Shown here piece by piece: positions 1 through 6,405 of a stretch of DNA of 9,112 nt. Under the pieces are notes generated by a model. The model saw only the letters and a list, made by a program, of their open reading frames with translations. It was not told where the DNA came from and did no database searches. The DNA lies in contig JABMOP010000148.1 of assembly GCA_013204125.1 (NCBI GenBank), positions 1 to 9,112 on the forward strand, in the 5' to 3' direction. Source of the DNA: Rhodospirillales bacterium. Lineage in GTDB: Bacteria > Pseudomonadota > Alphaproteobacteria > Rhodospirillales > UBA2165. A program made the position numbers and the translations under genes. Numbering within the stretch: position 1 is the first letter of the stretch; each line of letters opens with the position of its first letter.

Positions 1-347
1 CCACACCGCAAGCGCCCGACGGCGCCAGCTATGCGGAGAAGTTGGAGCGCGGCGAAGGGCTGTTGGATTGGACCTATCCGGCAGAGGAGTTGGAACGTCG
101 CCAGCGCGCCTTCACAACATGGCCCGGCGCCTGGTTGAATTATCAAGGCCAACGCATCAAAATTTTAGCCATGGAAGTGACGATCGGCGAAGGCGCCCCC
201 GGCGAAGTTCTGGATGATCGCTTGTTGATTGCCTGCGGCAAAGGCGCTGTACGTTTAACGCGCGTACAGCGCGCCGGCAAAGCGCCGATGACGGCCGAAG
301 AATTTCTGCGCGGCTTTGCCGTTCCGAAGGGTGCGGAACTTTTATGA
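1..347 (+). CDS. fmt: Methionyl-tRNA formyltransferase, C-terminal part (5' truncated by window edge)
   Basis: Fmt transfers a formyl group from 10-formyl-tetrahydrofolate to the methionine on initiator tRNA in the cytoplasm. The reading frame is open from base 3 and has no start in the window, so this is the last 114 or so codons of a gene of usually about 310. The visible stretch TPQAPDGASYAEKLERGEG followed by LLDW, then PGAWL about 25 residues later, is the typical Fmt linker and C-terminal OB-like domain, which binds tRNA. The ending (EEFLRGFAVPKG) is also typical. A TTG at 42 is internal and should not be taken as the start. The stop overlaps the truA start (ATGA), so the two are probably co-translated. 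A 10-bp inverted repeat (244-253 / 263-272) lies inside the coding region. Identity is confident from motif reading and from the truA neighbour. Confidence 0.92.
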   Translation, partial: TPQAPDGASYAEKLERGEGLLDWTYPAEELERRQRAFTTWPGAWLNYQGQRIKILAMEVTIGEGAPGEVLDDRLLIACGKGAVRLTRVQRAGKAPMTAEEFLRGFAVPKGAELL

Positions 348-1081
348 GGCGCTTCAAACTGACCATCGAATATGACGGCGCACCGTTTGTCGGCTGGCAA
401 CGCCAGGAAAACGGCCTCGGCGTTCAGCAAGTGCTGGAAGAAGCGGTGACCGAATTTTGCGGCGAAACGGTGTTGATCGAAGGCGCGGGGCGCACCGATG
501 CCGGTGTCCACGCCTTAGCCCAGGTGGCCCATGTTGATATCGAAAAGGAAACCGATGCGAATATCGTCCGCGATGCGCTCAACTACTACTTACGCAAAGT
601 GCCGGTGACGATCTTAAAGTCGGAAGAAGTCAGCACCGAATTTCACGCCCGCTTTTCGGCTACCGAACGCGCCTATCTTTACCGTATTCTCGATCGCCGC
701 ACTCCGCCTTCTTTAAATAAGGGGCGCGTCTGGTGGGTGCCGGTGGCTTTGGATGCGGGCGCCATGAATGAAGCGGCGCAAACCCTGATCGGGAATCACG
801 ATTTCACCACCTTCCGCGCCGTTCAGTGCCAGGCGGATAGCCCGGTGAAAACCTTGGATGTTTTGACCGTCGAGCGCCAGGGCGACGAAATACTAATCCG
901 CGCCCGGGCGCGCTCTTTCCTTCATCGCATGGTGCGAAATTTTGCCGGCACACTGAAATTGGTCGGCGAAGGCAAATGGACAGCGGGCCAGGTGGCCGAA
1001 GCTCTGGCCGCCGCCGACCGTACCCGCGGTGGCCCAACGGCACCGCCGGACGGGCTTTATTTGACGGAAGTTGTCTATTAA
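344..1081 (+). CDS. truA: tRNA pseudouridine synthase A
   Basis: TruA isomerises uridines 38-40 in the anticodon stem-loop of many tRNAs to pseudouridine. The 245-residue product has normal family length. The N-terminus IEYDGAPFVGWQRQ and the catalytic motif GAGRTDAGVHA are both clear; Asp52 of this motif is the expected nucleophile. A second half carrying FHARFSATERAYLYRI and FLHRMVRNFAGTL matches the conserved C-terminal TruA repeat. The ATG start overlaps the fmt stop by 4 bases, which supports both the start and translational coupling. The gene ends at a TAA, and no clear intrinsic terminator with a T-tract follows. Fmt and TruA are both translation-related, a common pairing in alphaproteobacteria. 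Confidence 0.97.
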   Translation: MRRFKLTIEYDGAPFVGWQRQENGLGVQQVLEEAVTEFCGETVLIEGAGRTDAGVHALAQVAHVDIEKETDANIVRDALNYYLRKVPVTILKSEEVSTEFHARFSATERAYLYRILDRRTPPSLNKGRVWWVPVALDAGAMNEAAQTLIGNHDFTTFRAVQCQADSPVKTLDVLTVERQGDEILIRARARSFLHRMVRNFAGTLKLVGEGKWTAGQVAEALAAADRTRGGPTAPPDGLYLTEVVY

Positions 1082-1112
1082 CCGACCGCACCGGCCCCTT
1101 TGACGTAAATCC

Positions 1113-1126
1113 TTGATCAGGGTCAA
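1113..1126 (+). promoter_or_regulatory. Predicted FNR/FixK/Dnr-type binding site
   Basis: TTGATCAGGGTCAA fits the CRP/FNR-family consensus TTGAY-N4-RTCAA at every specified position. It lies in the 143-base gap between truA and the YbaK-type gene. Its centre (1119.5) is about 41 bases upstream of the start point predicted from the -10-like element at 1148-1153, which is the classical position for a class II FNR-activated promoter. What is seen is the exact consensus and the spacing. That it is bound by an FNR, FixK or NO-sensing Dnr/NnrR-type regulator is inferred, and the sequence cannot say which. Confidence 0.65.
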
Positions 1127-1147
1127 TGAAATTTTTCGCCCATCCGT

Positions 1148-1153
1148 TATGCT
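1148..1153 (+). promoter_or_regulatory. Predicted -10 element of the YbaK-type gene promoter
   Basis: TATGCT matches TATAAT at four of six positions. Placed as a -10 hexamer it gives a transcription start near 1160. There is no good -35 hexamer at the matching distance; the FNR-type box sits there instead, as expected at an activator-dependent promoter. The call depends on the box being real. Confidence 0.4.
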
Positions 1154-1167
1154 GGCCGCCATTCGGA

Positions 1168-1198
1168 ATTTGGTGGCGCGGCCATGGCCGCGCCAAAT
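1168..1198. repeat. Perfect 22-bp GC-rich palindrome (1174-1195) inside a longer imperfect hairpin
   Basis: Bases 1174-1195 are identical to their own reverse complement, centred on CCATGG. Alternatively ATTTGG (1168-1173) can pair with CCAAAT (1193-1198), with one TGG of a doubled TGG bulged out. This gives a longer stem in RNA. No T-tract follows, so it is not a standard intrinsic terminator for truA. It lies just downstream of the predicted transcription start (about 1160) and 14 bases before the ribosome binding site at 1212, so it would fall in the 5' leader of the YbaK-type mRNA. It could be an operator, a leader structure, an mRNA-end stabiliser for truA or one copy of a dispersed palindromic repeat. 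The sequence does not decide. Confidence 0.8.
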
Positions 1199-1211
1199 CA
1201 CAGGCTATTTT

Positions 1212-1220
1212 AAGGAGAGG
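1212..1220 (+). promoter_or_regulatory. Strong ribosome binding site fixing the start at 1225
   Basis: AAGGAGAGG lies 4 bases before ATG 1225, with its AAGGAG core 7 bases away. It is the best Shine-Dalgarno sequence in the window. It decides against the earlier in-frame ATG at 1126, which would lie upstream of the predicted transcription start and would run translation through the palindrome. Confidence 0.85.
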
Positions 1221-1224
1221 AGCG

Positions 1225-1695
1225 ATGTCTATTGCCAAAAGGTTGGACAAATATTTGAACAGTGCGGACGTGAAATACGAAGTCATCAGCCATCCGATCA
1301 CAGAAAATAGTTCGATGACTGCCGAAGCAGCGGACATAAAAGGCGATGATCTGGCCAAGGCGGTGGTGTTTCATGATAACGACGGTTACGTCGTTGCCGT
1401 GGTGCCGAGCACACATCGGGTCGAGGTCAATAGCCTCCAAAGAATATTGGGGCGCGATCTGAACCTGGTGACGGAACTGGAATTGGATATGCTGTTTGCC
1501 GATTGCGAAGTCGGCGCGGTTCCGCCGCTGGCCCAAGCTTATGGATTGCCGGTGGTGTTGGACAGAAGCCTCCAGGGCCATGACAAACTGTATTTCGAAG
1601 CCGGTGATCATCGCACCCTGATCGGCGTCAACGGCGAAAGCTTCGCCAAACTGATGGATGGATCGGAGATCGGCTCGTTCAGCCATCATACCTAG
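1225..1695 (+). CDS. YbaK/ProX-type aminoacyl-tRNA deacylase (trans-editing) domain protein
   Basis: The 156-residue product is a single YbaK/aminoacyl-tRNA-synthetase-associated domain. Such stand-alone proteins hydrolyse mischarged tRNAs (for example Cys- or Ala-tRNAPro), although several subfamilies have no known substrate. The family pattern is visible in order: Y18/H23-P24 near the N-terminus, the conserved lysine in DDLAKAVVF (K45), the VVPSTHRV strand (59-66), GAVPP (97-101) and the AGDH segment (126-129). The start is set by the AAGGAGAGG site. The upstream region carries an FNR/FixK-type box at class II distance, suggesting induction at low oxygen or under NO stress. The permease gene follows after a short gap and may be co-transcribed. 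Substrate is unknown; the fold assignment is confident, YbaK versus another subgroup is not. Confidence 0.88.
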   Translation: MSIAKRLDKYLNSADVKYEVISHPITENSSMTAEAADIKGDDLAKAVVFHDNDGYVVAVVPSTHRVEVNSLQRILGRDLNLVTELELDMLFADCEVGAVPPLAQAYGLPVVLDRSLQGHDKLYFEAGDHRTLIGVNGESFAKLMDGSEIGSFSHHT

Positions 1696-1767
1696 ATGGA
1701 CGCTTTATCTTAAGGCGGCCTTAGGGTATTTCTGGCCGCTCGTAATTTGATAGAGAGTTTCCAAGTT

Positions 1768-3150
1768 TTGGCTAAACCATCAACCATCGTATTTCTTGCG
1801 GCGGCATTGATTGCCGCCGCGCTTTTGTTTATCCCCGCGCCGGCGGGGATGAACCCCGGTCTGATGCGCGCCGCTGCCGTTATGGTGCTGGCCATCGGCC
1901 TTTGGTCGACGTCTGTGGTGCCGGCCTATTACGGCTCTTTGATTTTTATGTTCGCCTGTATGGTTTTGGCGGTAGCGCCGGCCAAGGTTGTGTTTTCCGG
2001 CTTTGCCGCCGGTGCCATATGGCTGGTGTTTGGCGGCATCGTCGTTGGCGCCGGGGTTAAAAAAGTAGGCCTGGACGTCCGTTTGGTGCGCCTATTTCTA
2101 AGGCATTTCCCCACGTCTTACCTGCCGATCATTTATGGAATTTTCTGGGCTTCGGCAAGCCTTGCTTTCGTCATCCCTTCGGCCGCCGGGCGCGTCGCGC
2201 TTTTGGTGCCGATCATGCTGGCGCTTTCGGAGCGGCTCGGCTTTAAGCCGCAATCAAAGGGCCAGGCCGGGGTTATTTTGGCCAGCACCATGGGTACGAT
2301 GGTTTCCGCCTTTGGCATTTTGCCGGCGAATGTTCCCAATTCGGGCCTCTACGGCGCGATGGAAAGTGTTTACGCAACCCATATTGCTTATGGCGAATAT
2401 TTTATTCTGAATTATCCGGTTCTTGGCGGCGCGGCGCTCATCCTTTATCCGCTGATTATATGGACGCTGTTTCGAGATAAGCCGGAACCCGTTACCACCG
2501 AAGAAGAGATCAAACCTTGGGCCGCCGAAGATGTCCGCCTTTTAGTCATTCTAATGGCGGCGCTCATTTTGTGGATCACTGATACTCTGCACGGTGTCGC
2601 GCCGTCTTGGGTGGCGCTTGGCGCCGGACTTATTTGCGTGATGCCGCGCTTCGGTGTTTTGCCGTCCAAGGCGCTGGCCGAAGACATTAATTACGGCCCC
2701 ATCCTGTTTGTCGCCGGCATCATCGGTCTTGGCGCGGTCGCCACCGATTCCGGCATCGGATCGTTTATCGCCGATCAAATGCTGGCGGTGGTGACATTGA
2801 AACCAGGGCAGGATTTTTGGAATTTTTATATGATTTCGGGGATCGGTGCGGCGGTTGGTCTTGTCACCACCATGCCGGCGCAACCGGCGATCATGGTTCC
2901 AATGGCCCAATCCATCGCCGATGCATCCGGCTGGAGCCTGATGAGCGTTGTGATGAGTTCGGTCCCGACCTGGATGATGATGCCCTTTCCATATCAAGGG
3001 CCGCCGGTCGTTTTGGCAATCGCGCTGGCGAATTTGCGAATTGGCTGGGTGATAAAACTTTTGCTGGCCTATTCTACTGTCGGCGTGGTCGTTATCTTAC
3101 CGCTGCATTATCAATGGGGTCGGTTTTTAGGATATTTCGGCGCCGGCTAA
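1768..3150 (+). CDS. SLC13/DASS-type permease, substrate unknown
   Basis: This is a very hydrophobic integral membrane protein (460 residues from this start) with about eleven to twelve membrane segments, within the usual DASS size. It shows two related halves: PSAAGRVALLVPIMLALSERLG in the first and TTMPAQPAIMVPMAQ in the second correspond to the two pore-loop regions that bind sodium and substrate. The family usually moves dicarboxylates, tricarboxylates or sulfate with Na+. The usual SNT triplets are not seen at either site (PSA and TMP instead), so ion coupling and substrate cannot be assigned. A cytoplasmic loop (DKPEPVTTEEEIKPW) separates the halves. The start is uncertain: TTG 1768 follows a purine-rich GATAGAGAG by 10 bases and gives MAKPSTIVFL; TTG 1747 would add seven residues but has no ribosome binding site. 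The stop overlaps that of the convergent GST gene. Confidence 0.8.
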   Translation: MAKPSTIVFLAAALIAAALLFIPAPAGMNPGLMRAAAVMVLAIGLWSTSVVPAYYGSLIFMFACMVLAVAPAKVVFSGFAAGAIWLVFGGIVVGAGVKKVGLDVRLVRLFLRHFPTSYLPIIYGIFWASASLAFVIPSAAGRVALLVPIMLALSERLGFKPQSKGQAGVILASTMGTMVSAFGILPANVPNSGLYGAMESVYATHIAYGEYFILNYPVLGGAALILYPLIIWTLFRDKPEPVTTEEEIKPWAAEDVRLLVILMAALILWITDTLHGVAPSWVALGAGLICVMPRFGVLPSKALAEDINYGPILFVAGIIGLGAVATDSGIGSFIADQMLAVVTLKPGQDFWNFYMISGIGAAVGLVTTMPAQPAIMVPMAQSIADASGWSLMSVVMSSVPTWMMMPFPYQGPPVVLAIALANLRIGWVIKLLLAYSTVGVVVILPLHYQWGRFLGYFGAG

Positions 3151-3776
3151 ACTTTAGCGCTTGGCCGCTGACTTATCTGTTGGTGCCAGCGTTTAACATT
3201 GGCGCAATCATCCGGGATTTCCAATTTTTGCCGGCGGGCGAAATCAACGGCGATAAGGCATGTGATATCGGCGACGGTAAAGTCCGGCCCGGCCAGATAT
3301 TCGCTTTCCCCAAATCGCTGATCCAACATTTCGTATAATTTCTGGATGCGTTGTTTACCGCGGAGCGCAAGTTCGGGAATTTGTTCATACCCCTTGGACC
3401 CGGTGAGCCCGCGCCCGGACATGCCCGCTGCCGTATTGCGCAATACTTCGGACCCGGCGATAAAACCGTCCCATTCGACGCGGTGTTCCCACATGGCAAT
3501 GATGCCTTGTTCTTCGGGGCTGACGCCCATCAGGGGCGGTTCGGGAAAGGCCGCTTCTAAATAACGGCAGCACGCGATGGCTTCTGAAATACAAGTGCCG
3601 TCATCGAGTTCCAAAACCGGCACCGTGCACCACGGATTGAGCTTCATAAATTCCGTTTTCAGATGTTCGCCGCCGCGTAAATCCACTTGAACAACGGGAA
3701 TGTCGATGCCTTTTTCGGCGATGAACATGCGTACCCTGCGCGGGCTTGGCGCCGGCGCGGTATCGTATAGTTTCAT
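3147..3776 (-). CDS. Glutathione S-transferase family protein
   Basis: The 209-residue soluble protein has the two-domain GST layout. The N-terminal thioredoxin-like domain (about 1-78) shows KLYDTAPAPSPRRVR, with Ser11 a likely active-site residue in the position used by Ser/Cys-type bacterial GSTs. Next comes NPWCTVPVLELDDG, with cis-Pro53, then the glutathione-binding ISEAIACCRYLE (S64-E65). The C-terminal helical domain includes YLAGPDFTVADIT, the conserved N-capping/hydrophobic-staple region. Substrate is unknown; roles in detoxification or dehalogenation are possible but unsupported. On the minus strand GGAGAAGG stands a few bases before the ATG, a good ribosome binding site. It is the last gene of the dapD-dapE run, 18 bases after the membrane protein gene. 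Its TAG overlaps the TAA of the convergent permease, so no terminator separates them. Confidence 0.9.
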   Translation of the reverse strand: MKLYDTAPAPSPRRVRMFIAEKGIDIPVVQVDLRGGEHLKTEFMKLNPWCTVPVLELDDGTCISEAIACCRYLEAAFPEPPLMGVSPEEQGIIAMWEHRVEWDGFIAGSEVLRNTAAGMSGRGLTGSKGYEQIPELALRGKQRIQKLYEMLDQRFGESEYLAGPDFTVADITCLIAVDFARRQKLEIPDDCANVKRWHQQISQRPSAKV

Positions 3777-3794
3777 AAGGCCTTCTCCGCCAAC

Positions 3795-4364
3795 CTACTT
3801 CAACATGCCGAGGCTCAATGAGTTGATAAATATGCTGACAATGAAATCCAGCACCACCAATCCAATGGCGAGGACGACCGATATATTAAGCGCCGTCTTG
3901 GTGATGAACCACGTATAAAGCATGACCATTATCAAGATCGCTATGCCTAAGGCTCTGGTAGCGCCGGGCGGCAGCATGCCAAATTCGGTTAACATCGCGA
4001 ACGGCAGATAGACCAAGTTCTGCCACACCGATGCCCAATTATAGGCAACGATATAACTAATATATTGCGATTCGCGACTGATCGAATTGCAGATGTAGAA
4101 CATCATTAGGGGAAAAATCACCCAGGCGATGACATAGGCGATGATTTCGACTGAGGCAAAGCGGAAGGCGGAAACTTCGATCTCTGCCATGTGGAAACGG
4201 ACCACCAAGTATAACACAAACAGAGGCGCGACGAAGGCGGCAGCATAAAAAGACCGCCAAAACCCATCAAGGCTGGTATCGAAATAGGCCATACCGCCGG
4301 GGTCGGCCCGCGCCAATCGATAGGCGCCGTATAAAGCAGAAGCGGTGGCTTGAGAAAATGGCAC
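3795..4364 (-). CDS. Conserved-looking multi-pass membrane protein of unknown function
   Basis: I do not recognise a named family. The 189-residue product has a short N-terminal part of about 35 residues (LYGAYRLARADPGGMAYFD, then GFWRSF) and about five hydrophobic segments, near residues 38-55, 72-91, 102-125, 137-155 and 160-180. Polar or aromatic clusters such as SRESQYISYIVAYNWASVWQN (residues 96-116) sit between them. No signal peptide, transporter motif or catalytic motif is evident. The start is a GTG, 8 bases after the dapE stop, with AAAAAGG upstream overlapping the dapE end; coupling to dapE is likely. The next in-frame ATG (residue 25) would remove the conserved-looking start. The GST gene follows 18 bases later. 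Context suggests co-expression with diaminopimelate synthesis, but no role can be assigned. Confidence 0.8.
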   Translation of the reverse strand: MPFSQATASALYGAYRLARADPGGMAYFDTSLDGFWRSFYAAAFVAPLFVLYLVVRFHMAEIEVSAFRFASVEIIAYVIAWVIFPLMMFYICNSISRESQYISYIVAYNWASVWQNLVYLPFAMLTEFGMLPPGATRALGIAILIMVMLYTWFITKTALNISVVLAIGLVVLDFIVSIFINSLSLGMLK

Positions 4365-4372
4365 GGGTGGTT

Positions 4373-5533
4373 TCAGCCTTTTTGCGGAAAAAAATCTTCC
4401 AATACGGCATGGTAGATGTCGGTCAATGTTTCGATGTCGGCGAGCGCGATGCTTTCATCTGCTTTGTGCATGGTTTGGCCGACCAAACCGAATTCGGCCA
4501 CCGGACAATAATCTTTGATGAAACGAGCATCGGACGTGCCGCCGGACGTGCTGAGTTCCGGTTGGCGCCCGGTGATGCGTTCTACAGCGCCGGAAATGAT
4601 CCTGCTTAGGTGCCCGGGCGGCGTCAAAAACGCTTCGCCGGATATATATATTTCCAATTCGTAATTGCCGCCGATGGCGTCCAACCGTTCGCGCACCCAT
4701 TTTTCTATATCTGCGGCGCTGTGCAGATCGTTGAAGCGCACGTTGAAGCGGGCGCTTGCCTTGCCGGGAATGACATTGGTCGCAGGGTTGCCGACATCGA
4801 CGGTCGAGACCTGCAGCGTCGAAGCCTGAAAATGATCGGTGCCATCGTCCAGTTTGTCGCCCGTCAACGCCGCTAGCATTTCAACCAGCCGGTGCACCGG
4901 ATTGTCGGCAAGGTGCGGATAGGCCGTATGCCCCCCGGTGCCGATCACTTCCAATCGCGCGTTGAGGCTGCCGCGCCGGCCGATTTTAATCATTTCGCCC
5001 ATGGCGTTCGGATTGGTCGGCTCGCCGACCATGCATGCGTCGAATTTCTCGCCCCGATCATCGGCCCATTGCAAAAGTTTCTTGGTGCCGTTGATGGCCG
5101 GACCTTCTTCGTCGCCGGTAATCAGAAAGCTGATGGAGCCATCGAACGCGCCGCCGCGCCCATCCAAAAAGCGGCTGGCGGCGGCGGCGAAACAGGCAAT
5201 TCCGGCCTTCATGTCGGCCGCGCCGCGCCCATAGAGAACGCCGTCTTTGACTTCGGCTGCGAAGGGATCGGCGCTCCAGTTTTCCAGATCGCCGACCGGC
5301 ACGGTGTCCGTATGTCCGGCAAAGCAAAAATGAGGCGCACCGCCGCCGATGCGCGCATAGAGGTTTTGAATGTCGGCGGTGCCGTCTTCGGAAAAGGTAA
5401 GCGGGTGACAATCGAAACCGATTTTTTCTAATTCTGCCTCAAGCACCTCCAACGCGCCGCCATCGTTCGGCGTAATGCTTTCGCATCGGATGAGCGCCCG
5501 GCTTAGCTCCAATGCGTCGAGGGTGGCGCTCAC
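4373..5533 (-). CDS. dapE: Succinyl-diaminopimelate desuccinylase
   Basis: DapE is a di-zinc M20 peptidase-family enzyme. It hydrolyses N-succinyl-LL-diaminopimelate to LL-diaminopimelate and succinate in the lysine and peptidoglycan precursor pathway. At 386 residues it has normal length. Metal and catalytic residues are all present: FAGHTDTVPVGD (H74, D76), YGRGAADMKAG (D107, bridging), TGDEEGPA (E141 as general base, E142), MVGEPTN (E170) and VGQTMHKADE (H356). TGGHTAYPH marks the dimerisation domain. The start is a GTG overlapping the dapD TGA (GTGA), so it should be translationally coupled. The membrane protein gene starts 8 bases after its stop. No key residue is missing, so the enzyme should be active. 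Confidence 0.97.
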   Translation of the reverse strand: MSATLDALELSRALIRCESITPNDGGALEVLEAELEKIGFDCHPLTFSEDGTADIQNLYARIGGGAPHFCFAGHTDTVPVGDLENWSADPFAAEVKDGVLYGRGAADMKAGIACFAAAASRFLDGRGGAFDGSISFLITGDEEGPAINGTKKLLQWADDRGEKFDACMVGEPTNPNAMGEMIKIGRRGSLNARLEVIGTGGHTAYPHLADNPVHRLVEMLAALTGDKLDDGTDHFQASTLQVSTVDVGNPATNVIPGKASARFNVRFNDLHSAADIEKWVRERLDAIGGNYELEIYISGEAFLTPPGHLSRIISGAVERITGRQPELSTSGGTSDARFIKDYCPVAEFGLVGQTMHKADESIALADIETLTDIYHAVLEDFFPQKG

Positions 5534-6372
5534 TCTCTGAGCAAATCGTTGATTGAGGTTTTGGCCCTGGTGCCTTCGTCAACGCGTTTTACGATCACCG
5601 CGCAATAGAGGCTTGGTCCCGGGCTGCCGTCCGGCAGATCCTTGCCCGCCATAGTGCCCGGCACGACGACCGAATAGGCGGGAACGCGGCCCATATGAAT
5701 TTCGCCGGTGTTACGGTCGATGATTTTGGTCGAGGCGCCGATGAACACACCCATAGAAAGGACCGCGCCTGTTTCGACGATGACGCCTTCGGCGACTTCG
5801 GAGCGGGCACCGATAAAGCAGTTGTCTTCGATTACAACCGGATCGGCCTGGAGGGGTTCCAACACGCCGCCGATCCCGGTGCCGCCCGATATATGACAAT
5901 TTTTGCCGATCTGAGCGCACGAGCCAATGGTTGCCCAGGTATCGACCATGGTGCCTTCGTCCACATAGGCGCCCAAATTGACGAAGGACGGCATCAAAAC
6001 CACGCCCGGCGCGATATAAGCCGAACGGCGCACCACGCAATTGGGCACGGCGCGAAAGCCGGCGGCCTTAAATTCGGTTTCGCTCCAGCCGGAAAATTTG
6101 GAGGGAACCTTATCCCACCAATTGCCGCCATCGGGGCCGTTATTCATTTCCCACATATCGTTCAAACGAAAGGACAGCAACACGGCTTTTTTGAGCCATT
6201 GGTTGACCTGCCAGCTATCGCCGGCCTTCTCGGCAACCCGCGCTTGCCCGCTATCCAACAGGCCGAGCGCGGCATCGACCGCGTCCCGCACGTCGCCGGT
6301 GGTTGAAGAATTTACGTCGTCGCGCGCGTCCCATGCGGCGTCGATGGTGTTTTGTAACTGGCCTTGATCCAC
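5530..6372 (-). CDS. dapD: 2,3,4,5-tetrahydropyridine-2,6-dicarboxylate N-succinyltransferase
   Basis: DapD transfers succinyl from succinyl-CoA to tetrahydrodipicolinate, two steps before DapE. The 280-residue protein has the N-terminal helical domain (DSGQARVAEK, then QWLKKAVLLSFRLND) and a left-handed beta-helix from about residue 110 to 235. The helix carries the hexapeptide stretch AYIAPGVVLMPSFVNLGAYV, then MVDTWATIG, HISGGTGIGGVLEPLQ and IGARSEVAEGVIV. The start is GTG 6372, because GAGG lies 8 bases upstream and the resulting MDQGQLQNTIDAAWDAR matches the usual DapD beginning. A TTG at 6390 would add six residues but has no ribosome binding site. The dapE start overlaps the stop. An intrinsic-terminator-like hairpin lies only about 33 bases upstream, which bears on how the gene is transcribed. 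Confidence 0.96.
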   Translation of the reverse strand: MDQGQLQNTIDAAWDARDDVNSSTTGDVRDAVDAALGLLDSGQARVAEKAGDSWQVNQWLKKAVLLSFRLNDMWEMNNGPDGGNWWDKVPSKFSGWSETEFKAAGFRAVPNCVVRRSAYIAPGVVLMPSFVNLGAYVDEGTMVDTWATIGSCAQIGKNCHISGGTGIGGVLEPLQADPVVIEDNCFIGARSEVAEGVIVETGAVLSMGVFIGASTKIIDRNTGEIHMGRVPAYSVVVPGTMAGKDLPDGSPGPSLYCAVIVKRVDEGTRAKTSINDLLRE

Positions 6373-6405
6373 TGGTCCCGCCTCGTTCAACTAAATAAGG
6401 ATGAT

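Noticed and set aside
1126..1224. Upstream extension of the YbaK-type protein from ATG 1126
   Set aside because: The extension would begin upstream of the predicted transcription start, cross the palindrome and add 33 residues not typical of the family. The strong AAGGAGAGG site points to ATG 1225.
1711..1723. Short hairpin TAAGG-CGG-CCTTA after the YbaK-type stop, as a possible terminator
   Set aside because: Only a 5-bp, mostly AT/GC-mixed stem, followed by GGGTATTTC rather than a T-tract. It is too weak to call a terminator, so read-through into the permease gene stays possible.
3433..3446. 14-bp perfect palindrome GTATTGCGCAATAC as an operator
   Set aside because: It lies in the middle of the GST coding region and encodes ordinary residues (VLRNT on the minus strand), far from any promoter; most likely chance.
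4892..5431. Long plus-strand open frame opposite dapE
   Set aside because: It is an antisense shadow of dapE. Its product has no recognisable domain, while the minus-strand frame carries every DapE metal-binding motif.
5695..6306. Long plus-strand open frame opposite dapD (203 codons)
   Set aside because: Antisense shadow caused by GC-biased codon use; dapD on the other strand is unambiguous and the shadow has no motif or ribosome binding site.
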